Assembly (NCBI RefSeq): GCF_003344865.1 | Contig: NZ_CP031165.1 | Coordinates: forward strand, 1,405,910-1,469,909 | Origin: Euzebya pacifica | Lineage (GTDB): Bacteria; Actinomycetota; Nitriliruptoria; Euzebyales; Euzebyaceae | Reading direction: 5' to 3' | Length of the DNA stretch: 64,000 nt | Shown here: piece by piece, positions 49,407-58,337 of the stretch | How positions within the stretch are numbered: the first letter of the stretch is position 1 | Layout: each line of letters begins with the position of its first letter | Position numbers and translations under genes: made by a program | Notes under the pieces: model-generated | The model's database searches: none | What the model was told of the DNA's origin: nothing | What the model saw: only the letters and a program-made list of their open reading frames with translations

Positions 49407-50207
49407 TCAGTCCCAGTCGGGACCGAACGGCGGGTCGATCACCCGCTGGTCCTTCGGGAGGTCATCGAGCGCGGCACGGTCGTTGGTCGACAGGGGCTGC
49501 ATGTCGAGCACGTCGAGGTTGCTGCGGAGGTGGTCCTTGCTGGATGCCTTGGGGATGACGGCCACGCCGTCCTGGTCCAGCAGCCAGCGCAGGGCGATCT
49601 GGGCGGGATGGGCGCTGCGGGCACCGGCGACGTTGGTGACGACCGGGTCCTTCAGCAGCTTGCCGCGGGCCAGCGGGGAGTAGGCGGTCAGGGTGATGCC
49701 CATTTCCCGGGTGGTCTCCAGCAGCGTCGACTGGTCCAGCAGCGCGTGGTACTCGACCTGGTCGACGACGACGCGAGCCGCCTCTGCGGCCCGCCGGAGC
49801 TGGTCGCTGGTGAAGTTGCTGACGCCGAGGTTGGACACGAGGTCGCGGTCGACCAGCTCCTGCATGGCCTCCAGCGTCTCCTCGAGCTCGTCCAGCTCGA
49901 CGGGCCAGTGGATCAGCAGCAGGTCGACACGGTCCAGGCCAAGGCGGCGCAGCGAGTCCTCGGTGGACGCGATCACCTTGTCGGGGGCGTGGTTGTGGTT
50001 GTCCAGCTTGGTCGTCACCCACAGCTGGTCACGGTCGATGTCGGTGCGGGCGATGCCCTCGCCGACGTCGGCTTCGTTGCCGTACATCTGGGCGGTGTCG
50101 ATGTGGCGGTAGCCCATCTCGATCCCTGCGGCGACGGCGTCGACGCAGGTGCTGCCGGTCAGCTCCCAGGTGCCGAGGCCGAGCGGGGGCATGGTGGTGG
50201 GGTTCAT
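49407..50207 (-). CDS. Aldo/keto reductase
   Basis: 266 aa; ATG 50207 with AAGGA 9 nt upstream. NADPH-dependent TIM-barrel reductase with the Asp-Tyr-Lys-His tetrad: HIDTAQMYGNE, VTTKLDN, LLIHWPV; NADP-binding C-terminus AVIPKASSKDHLRSNLD. The AKR5-like 2,5-diketo-gluconate reductase type by motif order. Substrate not predictable. Preceded by the 82-aa gene, 94 nt away. Confidence 0.9.
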   Translation of the reverse strand: MNPTTMPPLGLGTWELTGSTCVDAVAAGIEMGYRHIDTAQMYGNEADVGEGIARTDIDRDQLWVTTKLDNHNHAPDKVIASTEDSLRRLGLDRVDLLLIHWPVELDELEETLEAMQELVDRDLVSNLGVSNFTSDQLRRAAEAARVVVDQVEYHALLDQSTLLETTREMGITLTAYSPLARGKLLKDPVVTNVAGARSAHPAQIALRWLLDQDGVAVIPKASSKDHLRSNLDVLDMQPLSTNDRAALDDLPKDQRVIDPPFGPDWD

Positions 50208-50301
50208 CGGTGGGGTCCTTGCCGGTCGGGTGTCGTGGGCGGTGAAGGCACGGGGCAACGGCCGCCGGTGCCCGTGGGCTCGGCGGCCGTGGTGGAAGGG
50301 C

Positions 50302-50550
50302 TCACGTCGAGCGGAGCGCCTCGATCAGCTCGTCCTTGGTCATGTCGGACCGACCCTCGATGTCGAGCTCCTGCGCTCGGTCGTACAGGTCGTCCTTGGA
50401 CCACTCGTCGTAGGACGGCGACTGGCCGCCCTTCTCCGAGGCGTCGTCGGTGTTGGCGATGGCTGCGGCCTTGGACTTGCTCATCCCGTGGTCGCGCAGC
50501 TTCTCGTACTGCTCGTCGTCCTTGATGCTGGGTCCGTGGTTCGTTGCCAT
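50302..50550 (-). CDS. Small Rho-N/SAP-like protein
   Basis: 82 aa. MATNHGPSIKDDEQYEKLRD, then HGMSKSKAAAIANT, matches a widespread small actinobacterial family (GPSIKDDxxYE...MSKxKAAxIAN). The C-terminal half DLYDRAQELDIEGRSDMTKD, ELIEALR is a Rho N-terminal/SAP-like nucleic-acid-binding helix-extended-helix. Probably a small nucleoid or stress-related protein; function unproven. Confidence 0.8.
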   Translation of the reverse strand: MATNHGPSIKDDEQYEKLRDHGMSKSKAAAIANTDDASEKGGQSPSYDEWSKDDLYDRAQELDIEGRSDMTKDELIEALRST

Positions 50551-50580
50551 GTCCCTTGGGTTCCCGGATCGGGGGGCTGG

Positions 50581-51345
50581 TCAAACCCGTTCGTCACCCT
50601 CGTGGGGGTCGCCATCGGCGTCGCCGCGGGGGTACAGGCTGGGATCGCCGGGGGTGATGCCGGCACGCAGCAGCTCGGCATCGGTGTCGCGTTCCACCGA
50701 CATGTCGCGCCGGGCCTTCTTGGTCCGGGGGGTGTCGTCGCCCACCCACGCGAGGTCGCCCGTGGCCTGCGCCATCAGGTTGGCGACCTGCTCCCACGTC
50801 GTGCCGGTGCCCTCGCCCACCACCCGGCCGGAACGGCCCTCCACCAGCACGGCGTAGGGGGATCCGGGGACGGCGTAGTCGGCCCAGGCCGCGGAGGACA
50901 TCACGACCGAGGCGCCGTGACGGGGCACGAGCTCGGCCAGCGCCGACGGGCTCTCCTCGTCGAGGTCCTTGGTCACGGCGACGATGCGGATCCGGCTGGG
51001 CAGCCCGAGTCCACCGGCCTCGCGCATCGCATCCCAGAAGGTCCGGCAGGTCAGGCAGCCGCTGGAGAGGAACAGCAGCAGGGTGTCGTGCTCGACGTCG
51101 ACGGTCCGCACGACCCGCGCGCCCCCGTCGAGCGTGCCGCCGGACAGGTCGACCCCGGCGCGTCCGGTCCGGGCACCAGCGGCGGGTTGGGGACCGGTTC
51201 GGCGCGTCACCCCCTCCTCCTCGTCCAGGCCTGCACCCAGCCGGTCGAGGGCACGGAGCACCTCGGCGTTGGTGCGCAGCAGCCCGGCCACGAGGACCGC
51301 CAGCAGGGCCACGACGACGGCAAGCAGGGCAACGACGACGCTCAT
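50581..51345 (-). CDS. MauD-like thioredoxin-fold membrane protein
   Basis: 254 aa; ATG 51345 overlaps the mauE-like stop (ATGA). One N-terminal membrane anchor (VVALLAVVVALLAVLVAGLL) and an extracytoplasmic thioredoxin fold with the redox pair C97-L-T-C100 (SSGCLTCRTFW), VAVTKDLDEE and a cis-Pro region YAVPGSPYAVLVEG. MauD proteins help form disulfides in the methylamine dehydrogenase light chain. Here the likely client is the Cys-rich MauA-like protein at 44654. A charged tail of about 50 residues follows. Confidence 0.82.
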   Translation of the reverse strand: MSVVVALLAVVVALLAVLVAGLLRTNAEVLRALDRLGAGLDEEEGVTRRTGPQPAAGARTGRAGVDLSGGTLDGGARVVRTVDVEHDTLLLFLSSGCLTCRTFWDAMREAGGLGLPSRIRIVAVTKDLDEESPSALAELVPRHGASVVMSSAAWADYAVPGSPYAVLVEGRSGRVVGEGTGTTWEQVANLMAQATGDLAWVGDDTPRTKKARRDMSVERDTDAELLRAGITPGDPSLYPRGDADGDPHEGDERV

Positions 51346-51893
51346 GCGGGGCTTCCCGAACGCAGGACGGCAGGGGAGGAGGAGGCGACGGTGGCGTCGG
51401 CGGCCCGGACCAGCACCGCTCGCAGCAGCCCGACCGCGGTGACCAGCAGCACCACCCCGGCCAGGGTGCCGAGGACACCTGCATCTGCAGCGACGGTGCC
51501 GAGCGGAACGGTGCCCACGACCGCACCGGCAAGTCCGAGGACGGCGAAGACGGCGTTGGTGGCCAGGTGCGTCCGGGTCACGACGGTCGCGGTCGTCCCG
51601 AAGCAGCCACAGTCGACCTGCGCCGCACGCTGCCACGAGGCCACGCCGAGCAGCACCGCGTAGACCGCCGCCAGGATCGCCGGGGCGACCCGTCCGCCGA
51701 CGATCACCACGCCGACGCCGATGGTGACCTCGCCCAACCCGAGGGCGCGGGCGGCGATCCGGCCGGACGGCAGGTGGAGGCGGTGCAGGGTGGCCATCGC
51801 CGCGTCGGGCACGGGCACCTTCAGCGCACCGGCCAGCACGAGCAGACCTGCGCCGAGCAGCACGACAGCGGTGACGATCGAGGGGACGTCCAT
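51342..51893 (-). CDS. MauE/DoxX-like membrane protein
   Basis: 183 aa, four to five membrane segments (VTAVVLLGAGLLVLAGALKV; LGLGEVTIGVGVVIVGG; VYAVLLGVASW; GVLGTLAGVVLLVTAVGLL). The redox-like CGCFG (Cys95, Cys97) after QVD matches MauE (methylamine utilisation membrane protein). It is coupled with the MauD-like gene, so the pair is a periplasmic-side thiol oxidation module. First gene of the pair; divergent from the MFS gene. Confidence 0.85.
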   Translation of the reverse strand: MDVPSIVTAVVLLGAGLLVLAGALKVPVPDAAMATLHRLHLPSGRIAARALGLGEVTIGVGVVIVGGRVAPAILAAVYAVLLGVASWQRAAQVDCGCFGTTATVVTRTHLATNAVFAVLGLAGAVVGTVPLGTVAADAGVLGTLAGVVLLVTAVGLLRAVLVRAADATVASSSPAVLRSGSPA

Positions 51894-51958
51894 CGCCCGA
51901 CGAGCCTACCGGCGCCGCTGGTGACGGCCCTGTCCTGCTCGGCTAGTCTCGACCGGCT

Positions 51959-53263
51959 GTGAGAACGTCACCCTGGGGTCAGTCGTCGAGGTCGGTGCAC
52001 CTCACCGTCCTCGCGCGGTTCGTGTCCAGCACGGGGGCCGAGGCGGCGTTCTTCATCGGGCTGTGGGGCAAGGCGGCCTACGAGTTCGACGGCACCCCGA
52101 CCGACCTTGCGATCATGTCGGCGATCATCGGTGTGGCCGCCATGATCGGCTCCGTCGGCGGCGGCGCGCTGGTCGACCGGTTCGACGCCCGCCGTGTCGT
52201 CATCGGCGCCGAGGTCGTGTTCGTCCCGGCGACCCTCGCCCTGATCCTGGCCAGCGACCTGCCGAGGCTGCTGGCGCTGGGGACCGTCGTGTGGCTGGCC
52301 GGCGCGGTGCTGGAGACCGCCATCACGTCGTTGCCGCCGGCGCTGGTCGACGACGCCGGGCTGGACTCGGCCAACGCCCGGCTGGAGTCGGCCAACTGGT
52401 TGGCGCTGGTGGCCGGGCCGGCGCTGGGCGGCCTGATGTTCCCGTTGGTCGGCTTCTCCGGCATCTTCGTGTTCGACGCGGTCACCAGCCTCGTGGCACT
52501 CCTGCTCGTGCTCGGCATCAACCTGCCCGACCGGGATGCCGCACGGGCCCCGGCCGACACGCTCGCGACCGGGGGGCCGTTGGATCCGGTCACCGACGCC
52601 CGCCCCGGCCCGCTCGCCGATGTGCTGGACGGCATGCGCCTTGCCATGACCAAGCCGGCCATCCGCCTGGTCTTGTTCCTTGCCGCGTTGCCGAGCCTGG
52701 CGTTCGGCATGTTCATCGCGCTCGAGCCCCTGTTCTTCCGCGACGTGGTCGGGGCGCCCGTGGAGACCCTCGGGTACGTCAACGCGATCTTCGGGGTCGG
52801 CCTGTTCGCCGGATCGATGTGGCTGGAACGACGGGACCGACAGTTCACGACGTTCCGCAACGGGGTCCTGGTCGTGATGGCGTCGGGCCTCGGGTCGGTG
52901 CTGTACGTGGCAACCGGTGACCTGCGGGTGGTCCTGATCGGCGCGATCACCTGGTCGATCCCCCTCGGGATCGCGCTGCCGCTCAGCCGGACGCTGGCCC
53001 AGCGTGCCGCCGGGCCGACCCACGTGGGACGCGTCACCGGGTTGATCGGGACCGTCTCCTCCGGCGCCAGCCTGCTGCCGATCGTGGTGGCGCCGGTGCT
53101 GGCGGCGACCCTCGGCATCCAGCGCGTCCTGCTGGCCGCGGGCCTGCTGGCGACCGTGCTGGCCCCGCTCGCGTGGCGGGCGGCGGCTCGCGAGGACCGG
53201 GTGAGCGCAGCCGCGGCGCCGCGTTCGGCGCCGGAGGGCAGCACGACCGAACCGACGGGTTGA
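51959..53263 (+). CDS. MFS transporter
   Basis: 434 aa from GTG. About 12 membrane helices, with the MFS loop motif GGGALVDRFDARRVV after helix 2 and a second MWLERRDRQFTTFRNGVLV after helix 8. Similar to MFS drug exporters of the enterobactin/macrolide group (PF05977-like). A TAGTCT -10-like sequence lies at 51944. Substrate unknown. Convergent with the TetR gene. Confidence 0.85.
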   Translation: MRTSPWGQSSRSVHLTVLARFVSSTGAEAAFFIGLWGKAAYEFDGTPTDLAIMSAIIGVAAMIGSVGGGALVDRFDARRVVIGAEVVFVPATLALILASDLPRLLALGTVVWLAGAVLETAITSLPPALVDDAGLDSANARLESANWLALVAGPALGGLMFPLVGFSGIFVFDAVTSLVALLLVLGINLPDRDAARAPADTLATGGPLDPVTDARPGPLADVLDGMRLAMTKPAIRLVLFLAALPSLAFGMFIALEPLFFRDVVGAPVETLGYVNAIFGVGLFAGSMWLERRDRQFTTFRNGVLVVMASGLGSVLYVATGDLRVVLIGAITWSIPLGIALPLSRTLAQRAAGPTHVGRVTGLIGTVSSGASLLPIVVAPVLAATLGIQRVLLAAGLLATVLAPLAWRAAAREDRVSAAAAPRSAPEGSTTEPTG

Positions 53264-53281
53264 GCAGCCCGCCCCGCTGAC

Positions 53282-53884
53282 TCAGTCGGTGCGCTCGAAG
53301 CCACCCAGGCCGCGCCACAGCAGGCGGGCGAGCAGGTCGACGGCGTCGTCGGCGCTGATGTCGGGATGGTCGACCCACCAGGTCGCCCCGGCGATGGCGA
53401 GGCCGCGCACACCCGTGGCGAGCAGCTCGGCCCCGGCCTGCGACAGGCCGGCGTCGGCGGCGATCAGCTTGGCGACCGCCTCGGCAACCCCCTGCTTCGC
53501 GGCGTCGACGCGCTGGGCGATCTCCTCGTCGGCGAAGTCCGCGGTGAGGAACAGCAGCCGGAAGCGCTGGTCCTCGCAGAACTCGAAGAAGGCGCTGATG
53601 GCACCGCGTACCCGGGCGCGGTTGTCGGTCGTGCCCTCCAGGGCGCTGGTGACCCGGCGCTGCAGCTCCTCCGTCGCCTCGTCGACGAGCGCGATGTACA
53701 GCGCACGCTTGGAGGGGAAGTGCTGGTACAGCACCGGCTTGGACACCCCCGCGGCCTCGGCGATGGACTCCATCGACAGGGTGTGGAATCCGTGGGTGGC
53801 GAACTTGTCCCCGGCCACCGCCAGCAGCTGCTCGCGGCGTTGGGGGGCGCTCAGTCGGGCTCGGCGATCCATGACGACGTCCAT
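53282..53884 (-). CDS. TetR-family repressor
   Basis: 200 aa. N-terminal helix-turn-helix: RREQLLAVAGDKFATHGFHT, ESIAEAAGVSKPVLYQHFPS. The ligand domain (residues 70-190) is all-helical with a Trp pair (ATWWVDHP). A 16-bp palindrome ends right at the start codon, so it probably represses itself. No other gene has that operator nearby; the S15-like gene ends 111 nt away on the same strand. Confidence 0.9.
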   Translation of the reverse strand: MDVVMDRRARLSAPQRREQLLAVAGDKFATHGFHTLSMESIAEAAGVSKPVLYQHFPSKRALYIALVDEATEELQRRVTSALEGTTDNRARVRGAISAFFEFCEDQRFRLLFLTADFADEEIAQRVDAAKQGVAEAVAKLIAADAGLSQAGAELLATGVRGLAIAGATWWVDHPDISADDAVDLLARLLWRGLGGFERTD

Positions 53885-53900
53885 GTTACCGGTCAGTAAC
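53885..53900. promoter_or_regulatory. TetR operator
   Basis: GTTACCGGTCAGTAAC: GTTAC/GTAAC arms, immediately before the TetR ATG. Typical TTAC-N6-GTAA form for this family. Confidence 0.6.
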
Positions 53901-53950
53901 TGTGGAGTGGGTGTGGCCGGACACGAAAATGTTGCGGCGTCGAACGAAAC

Positions 53951-53979
53951 GGCCCCGGACGACAGGTCGCCCGGGGCCG
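53951..53979 (-). terminator. Terminator of the S15-like gene
   Basis: GGCCCCGG pairs with CCGGGGCC around a 13-nt loop, 17 nt after the stop; followed on the minus strand by GTTTCGTT. Confidence 0.65.
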
Positions 53980-53995
53980 ATCAGGACACGCCTGT

Positions 53996-55618
53996 CTAGT
54001 CGGCGATGACCGTCGGGATCGTCACGGTCACGTCGGTCATGCCGACGAAGCCGGGGGTCCGGGAGCCGTGGCCGAAGAACATGTCGCTGGTCGGGCTGAC
54101 GGTCAGGTACAGCGACTCGCCCTCGTCGATGGTCTCTGCGATGCCGGGCAGGCGCATCTCGATGGCCTCGCCGACCGACGGCACCGGGCCCGCCATGCGG
54201 TAGGGCATGACGTTGTTCTGGATCGTCTGGGCGTTGGCCGGGCTGGTGCCCTTGGACAGGGTGAAGAACAGCCGCTGGTCGTAGCCCAGGCCGTACAGGT
54301 CCGCCGACAGCTCCGGCACGCCGGCGATGGTCAGCGGGCCCTGTGCGAGCTCGAGGGAGATGGGGGCGCCGGCCATGGTGGCGCCGCCGGTGGCCGGGCC
54401 GAGCGTGCCGGTCGGGTCGACCTCCTGCGGCTGGTAGCTGGCCTCGAAGTCGATGTCGGCCTCGGTCAGGCGCAGGCACTCGCTGGACGCGGTGGTGTAG
54501 TGGAACGGCTCGCCGTTGCCGAGCAAGCGGGTGTCACCGCCGTTGAACGCGGCGTCGAAGAAGGCCCGTCGGGTCGTGCCGCTGGTGCCGTCGCACTTGT
54601 CGCCGCTGCCGGCGTAGCCGACCGGGTAGACGTTGGGCAGGGCGTGGCCGCCGTTGTAGCCGACCAGCATCGAGCGGTCGCGGGCCTCGGGGGTCAACGT
54701 CTGGGTGAAGTTGTCCCATGCCTCGTTGAAGATGAAGAGGTTGTCGCTGAAGCCCTGGGTGATCAGCATCGGGATGTCGAGGTGGATCCGGTCACCGTTG
54801 TCGTCGACGTACCCGGCCGGGCCGTGCGTCTCGAACTCGGCCTTGAGGTCGTGCAGGCCGGGAACGGTCCCGTCGGCGTACTGCCCGGTCGCGATGCCGT
54901 AGGCGAAGCCCTCGCTGATGTAGCGCTCGACCTTGTTGGCGCCGGTGGAGTACAGCAGGGTCAGCCATGCCGAACGGGGCACGTCGTTGGGGGCGAGGGC
55001 GGTGTTGAGGTTGTGCCAGGTGATGTCGGGTGCCATGGCGTCCACGCGGGTGGCGCCGTACAGCTGCATCTCCGTCAGGGCGAGCACGTACTGGTAGCCG
55101 CCGCCGTAGGACCCGCCCCAGGCGCCCAGCACGGGGTCGCCACCGCGGGCCGGGTCGGCCCAAGGGGAGTCCTGCTCCAGCGACTCCTTGGCCACCCAGT
55201 CGAGGCCGGCGATGTAGTCCACGACCGCGATCATGTCGAGGCCCTCGAAGTCGGGGTCCTCGACGTTGCGCAGGCCGCCGGAGGCACCGTGGCCGCGCTG
55301 GGTGATCGACACGACGCCGTAGCCGGCGTCGAGCTCGGCCTGGTAGCTGCTGACGTTGGTGCTCTTCGACCCGCCCCAGCCGTGGGAGTGGAGCAGCACG
55401 GGGACCGTGTCGCCAGCACCCATCGCCGGCTTGAAGACCTGGATGTCGATGTCGATCCCGTCGGCGGCCAGGGAGGTCACCGTGTGGGAGAAGCTGGCCT
55501 GCTCGACGGGCTGCTCGGCGACAGACGGGGTCGGTGCCAGCAGCGCCAGGGCGGCTGCGCCAGCAGCCAGCGCGCTGGCGGCGCGACGGGAGGACAGGGA
55601 CTTGATGGCAGCACGCAC
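53996..55618 (-). CDS. Secreted X-Pro dipeptidyl-peptidase (S15)-like hydrolase
   Basis: 540 aa from GTG 55618 (GAGGAG 8 nt upstream). Signal peptide 1-34 (RRAASALAAGAAALALLAPT, PSVA). Alpha/beta hydrolase with VLLHSHGWGGSKS oxyanion region, nucleophile GGSYGGG (Ser170), LITQGFSDNLFIFNE, acid and His in GYNGGHALPN. The C-terminal 180 residues are a jelly-roll like the S15/CocE C-domain (LSLTVSPTSDMFFGHGSR-like). Likely an extracellular acyl or peptidyl hydrolase. Confidence 0.85.
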   Translation of the reverse strand: MRAAIKSLSSRRAASALAAGAAALALLAPTPSVAEQPVEQASFSHTVTSLAADGIDIDIQVFKPAMGAGDTVPVLLHSHGWGGSKSTNVSSYQAELDAGYGVVSITQRGHGASGGLRNVEDPDFEGLDMIAVVDYIAGLDWVAKESLEQDSPWADPARGGDPVLGAWGGSYGGGYQYVLALTEMQLYGATRVDAMAPDITWHNLNTALAPNDVPRSAWLTLLYSTGANKVERYISEGFAYGIATGQYADGTVPGLHDLKAEFETHGPAGYVDDNGDRIHLDIPMLITQGFSDNLFIFNEAWDNFTQTLTPEARDRSMLVGYNGGHALPNVYPVGYAGSGDKCDGTSGTTRRAFFDAAFNGGDTRLLGNGEPFHYTTASSECLRLTEADIDFEASYQPQEVDPTGTLGPATGGATMAGAPISLELAQGPLTIAGVPELSADLYGLGYDQRLFFTLSKGTSPANAQTIQNNVMPYRMAGPVPSVGEAIEMRLPGIAETIDEGESLYLTVSPTSDMFFGHGSRTPGFVGMTDVTVTIPTVIAD

Positions 55619-55664
55619 GGGATCGGCTCCTCGGCTCGGGCTCGCGGGGACCCACGAACGCTCG

Positions 55665-55686
55665 ACCACCACGAGGAAGTGGTGGT
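55665..55686 (-). terminator. Hairpin between DUF2017 and S15-like genes
   Basis: Perfect ACCACCAC/GTGGTGGT stem, 6-nt loop, 51 nt after the DUF2017 stop. Probable terminator of clpS-DUF2017; could also lie in the leader of the S15-like gene. Confidence 0.4.
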
Positions 55687-55736
55687 GTGCTGTTCTTTCG
55701 ACGCGGACGGCCCGGGTTCCTCCCCGGACCATTCGG

Positions 55737-56252
55737 TCATTCCTCGTCCGGGAGGGCCCCGTCGAGCAGCAGCACGAGCATCCCCAGCAGCTCACCGAGG
55801 TAGGCGAGGATCAGCGCGGCTTCGTCGTCGGCCTCGATCAGCCGCTCCCAGTCCTCCTCGGTGCGGATCCCGACGATCTGCGCCAGGACGAGGCGGCCGT
55901 CCTGCAGCACCGCGAGCCACGCCGCGGTCTGCTCCTCGGTGAGGTCGATGCGCCAGATGTCGCGACGCACCGCCCCTGCGCGCAACGACTCCTCGAAGGT
56001 GTCCAGCATCGTGCGCTTGGCCTCGGCGAGCAGGTCGATGGCCGTGTCGGCGTACTCCATCTGCTCCAGCGGATCTTCGTAGGCCCGGGGGAACAGCCGT
56101 CCGACGACCTCGTCGTGCGGCGTGTCGGCGTCGACCCCGGCGATGACCTCGCGGATGGTGCGCACCATGTCGTCGAGGAGTGCACGTTCGGCGGTCGGCA
56201 GGGTCACGCGAACCCCGCCGTCGGCATGGCGAACCAGTCGTGGAAAGCGCAC
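55737..56252 (-). CDS. DUF2017 family protein
   Basis: 171 aa from GTG 56252, 2 nt after the clpS stop. VRFPRLVRHADGGVRVTLPT, then helical EERALLDDMVRTIREVIAG-type sequence and IWRIDLTEEQTAAWLAVLQD match DUF2017, a family found with clpS in actinobacteria. Function unknown; the genomic link suggests a role in ClpAP/ClpCP proteolysis. Confidence 0.88.
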   Translation of the reverse strand: MRFPRLVRHADGGVRVTLPTAERALLDDMVRTIREVIAGVDADTPHDEVVGRLFPRAYEDPLEQMEYADTAIDLLAEAKRTMLDTFEESLRAGAVRRDIWRIDLTEEQTAAWLAVLQDGRLVLAQIVGIRTEEDWERLIEADDEAALILAYLGELLGMLVLLLDGALPDEE

Positions 56253-56254
56253 GG

Positions 56255-56551
56255 TCAGTCCTGGGAGAGGGTGGCCTGCAGGCCGTGGGCGTGCAGTCGG
56301 TGGACATCCATCTCGGCTTGCTCGCGCGGACCGCTGGACACGACGGCGCGACCCTCCTCGTGGACCTGCATCATGAGCCGCGTGGCCTCGGCCTTGTCGT
56401 AGCCGAACAGCTTGCGCAGGACGAAGACCACGTAGTCCATCAGGGTCACGGGGTCGTTCCACACGATGACGTTCCACAACCGATCCCGTTCGTTGACGGT
56501 TTCGGTGTTGGAGACGCGTTCGCGTTCAGGGGCTTCGAGAGGTACAGGCAT
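56255..56551 (-). CDS. clpS: ClpS adaptor protein
   Basis: 98 aa. N-end-rule adaptor for the ClpC/ClpA unfoldase. Key motif [20 protein letters not shown] (NDP at 32-34, Met in the binding pocket), then [31 protein letters not shown]. Starts at ATG 56551. It is coupled to DUF2017 and divergent from the lipoprotein gene. Confidence 0.94.
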   Translation of the reverse strand: MPVPLEAPERERVSNTETVNERDRLWNVIVWNDPVTLMDYVVFVLRKLFGYDKAEATRLMMQVHEEGRAVVSSGPREQAEMDVHRLHAHGLQATLSQD

Positions 56552-56607
56552 GCAGTGCCGACAGGCTAACCCTCCTATGCTCATCGCGGTCGTCAATACC
56601 CACCGTG

Positions 56608-57600
56608 ATGAACGGAACCACCGTGCCCACCCGCGTCCTCGCCCTGATCTTCGCCCTCCTCGTGCTCGCGGGTGCCTGTGGGAGCGACGGGGACGAGGAG
56701 CCGTCGAGCGTCGCCACGGTCGACGTGCCATCCATCGCCGAGACCGCCCCGACGGCGGACGCGACGGTGCCCGAGGCGCCGGAACCCCCCGACGAGGCCG
56801 CACCCGCCGAACCGTTCCTGGCCGGGGTGTCGGCGGAGATCGGCGAGGCCCTCGGGTACTGCGCGCAGGGCGCCCGCGACTGGTGCGCGTTCGTGGGGCC
56901 ACAGCTCACCAACGACCAGCTGGTCGAGATCGAGGACCTCTGCGGCCTGGGTGACGACGAGGCGTGCTCCGCCGCGGCCAACCTGTCGGCGGTCGGGTGG
57001 GTCGCGCAGTTCGACGCCCCCGAGCCCGTTGCCACACCGACCACCGAGGAGCCCCCCGCCGAGGAACCCGCCGACGACGGGTTCGGCACCGGCGAGCTGC
57101 TGTCCAGCGGGTTCCTGATCGGGGCCGACTACTACCCGTTCGGCACCACCTACGAGGAGCTGGCCGCGGCGCTGGATGCGGCGATCGGTGCGCCGATCAG
57201 CGACACCGGTTCGATCCCCATCGACGCGGGCTGCCCTGCGCCGGGCACGGCCTACCGCATCGTGGAGTACACGGGGCTGTCGTTGACGATCCTCGACGAG
57301 TCGCCCTACGCCTCGGGCTTCGCCCACGTTGCGGCCTGGACGGCCTTCGCCGAGCTGCCCTCCACCATCGCCCCCTACGCCGTCCTCGGGGACGCACCGG
57401 GCCAGCCCATCGTCCCGAGTGCCACCACCGTGTTCGACCTCGAGGTGCAGTTCGGCGACCAGGTGGAGTTCTTCGACGACGAGTTCGGTCCCACCTACGC
57501 CCTGGAGGACTCCGGCGGCCGGTTCTTCGGCTTCCTCGACGGCCTGGCCGACGAGGACCTCGTGCAGTCCGTCCTGGCCGGGCAGGGCTGTGGCGAGTAG
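56608..57600 (+). CDS. Lipoprotein of unknown function
   Basis: 330 aa from ATG 56608 (a GTG precedes it directly). Signal peptide with lipobox [17 protein letters not shown] (Cys near residue 24), then a Pro/Glu/Ala linker, a Cys-containing helical part ([30 protein letters not shown]), a second linker, and a C-terminal beta-rich domain ([40 protein letters not shown]). No family recognised. Overlaps the deacetylase gene by 11 nt. Confidence 0.8.
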   Translation: MNGTTVPTRVLALIFALLVLAGACGSDGDEEPSSVATVDVPSIAETAPTADATVPEAPEPPDEAAPAEPFLAGVSAEIGEALGYCAQGARDWCAFVGPQLTNDQLVEIEDLCGLGDDEACSAAANLSAVGWVAQFDAPEPVATPTTEEPPAEEPADDGFGTGELLSSGFLIGADYYPFGTTYEELAAALDAAIGAPISDTGSIPIDAGCPAPGTAYRIVEYTGLSLTILDESPYASGFAHVAAWTAFAELPSTIAPYAVLGDAPGQPIVPSATTVFDLEVQFGDQVEFFDDEFGPTYALEDSGGRFFGFLDGLADEDLVQSVLAGQGCGE

Positions 57601-58327
57601 CACACCACGCAGCTGGGACCCCGCGTCGGGCCTCGACGGGGTCGACCGTGCGCTGGTCGTGATCGCCCATCCCGACGACGCGGAGTTCGGGGCGGCCGGG
57701 ACCATCGCCGGGTGGACTGCCGCCGGGGTCGACGTGCGCTACCTCGTCATGACCGATGGGGCCAGCGGATCACAGGACCCCGACATGAACCGCAAGCTGC
57801 TTGCGGCCAACCGCCACCTGGAGCAGACGGCGGCCTGCAAGCTGCTGGGCGTGACCGATCTGGAGTGGGGTGGGTACCTCGATGGCTGGCTGGAACCGTC
57901 CCTGGAGGCGCGGCGCATCGTGGCGGCCGCCATCCGACGGCACCGGCCACAGATCGTCCTGACGCTCGACCCCGAGATGCGGATCACCCCGCGCGGGAGC
58001 ATCAACCACCCCGATCATCGGGCGGTCGGCGACCTCGTCATGCACTGCATCAACCCGGCCGCCTCGACCAGGTTGTGGGACCCGACCCTGCTGGAGGAGG
58101 GGCTGGAGCCGTGGGACATCCGCGAGCTGTGGTTGATGGGCTTCGGCGCGGGGCCCGACCGCGTCGACGTGACCGAGACGTTCGAGACCAAGATCGCGGC
58201 CCTGCGCTGCCACGTGTCCCAGCTCGGGGAGCGCGACCCCGAACCGTGGCTGCGCGAGATGGCCGCTCGGGCGGGCGCCGAGGTGGCCGTGGACCTTGCC
58301 GAGACCTTCAGGATCCTCCGGTGGTGA
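57590..58327 (+). CDS. LmbE/PIG-L-family deacetylase
   Basis: 245 aa from GTG 57590. Zinc-dependent GlcNAc deacetylase fold: AHPDDAE (26-32; His27, Asp29/30) and the second metal motif NHPDHR (His140, Asp142, His143). The family includes MshB and Mca of mycothiol metabolism, but MRITPRGSINHPDHR and GGYLDGWLEP are those of the general LmbE group. Overlaps the lipoprotein gene, so coregulated. Confidence 0.9.
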   Translation: MASSTPRSWDPASGLDGVDRALVVIAHPDDAEFGAAGTIAGWTAAGVDVRYLVMTDGASGSQDPDMNRKLLAANRHLEQTAACKLLGVTDLEWGGYLDGWLEPSLEARRIVAAAIRRHRPQIVLTLDPEMRITPRGSINHPDHRAVGDLVMHCINPAASTRLWDPTLLEEGLEPWDIRELWLMGFGAGPDRVDVTETFETKIAALRCHVSQLGERDPEPWLREMAARAGAEVAVDLAETFRILRW

Positions 58328-58337
58328 CCGCCCCGTG

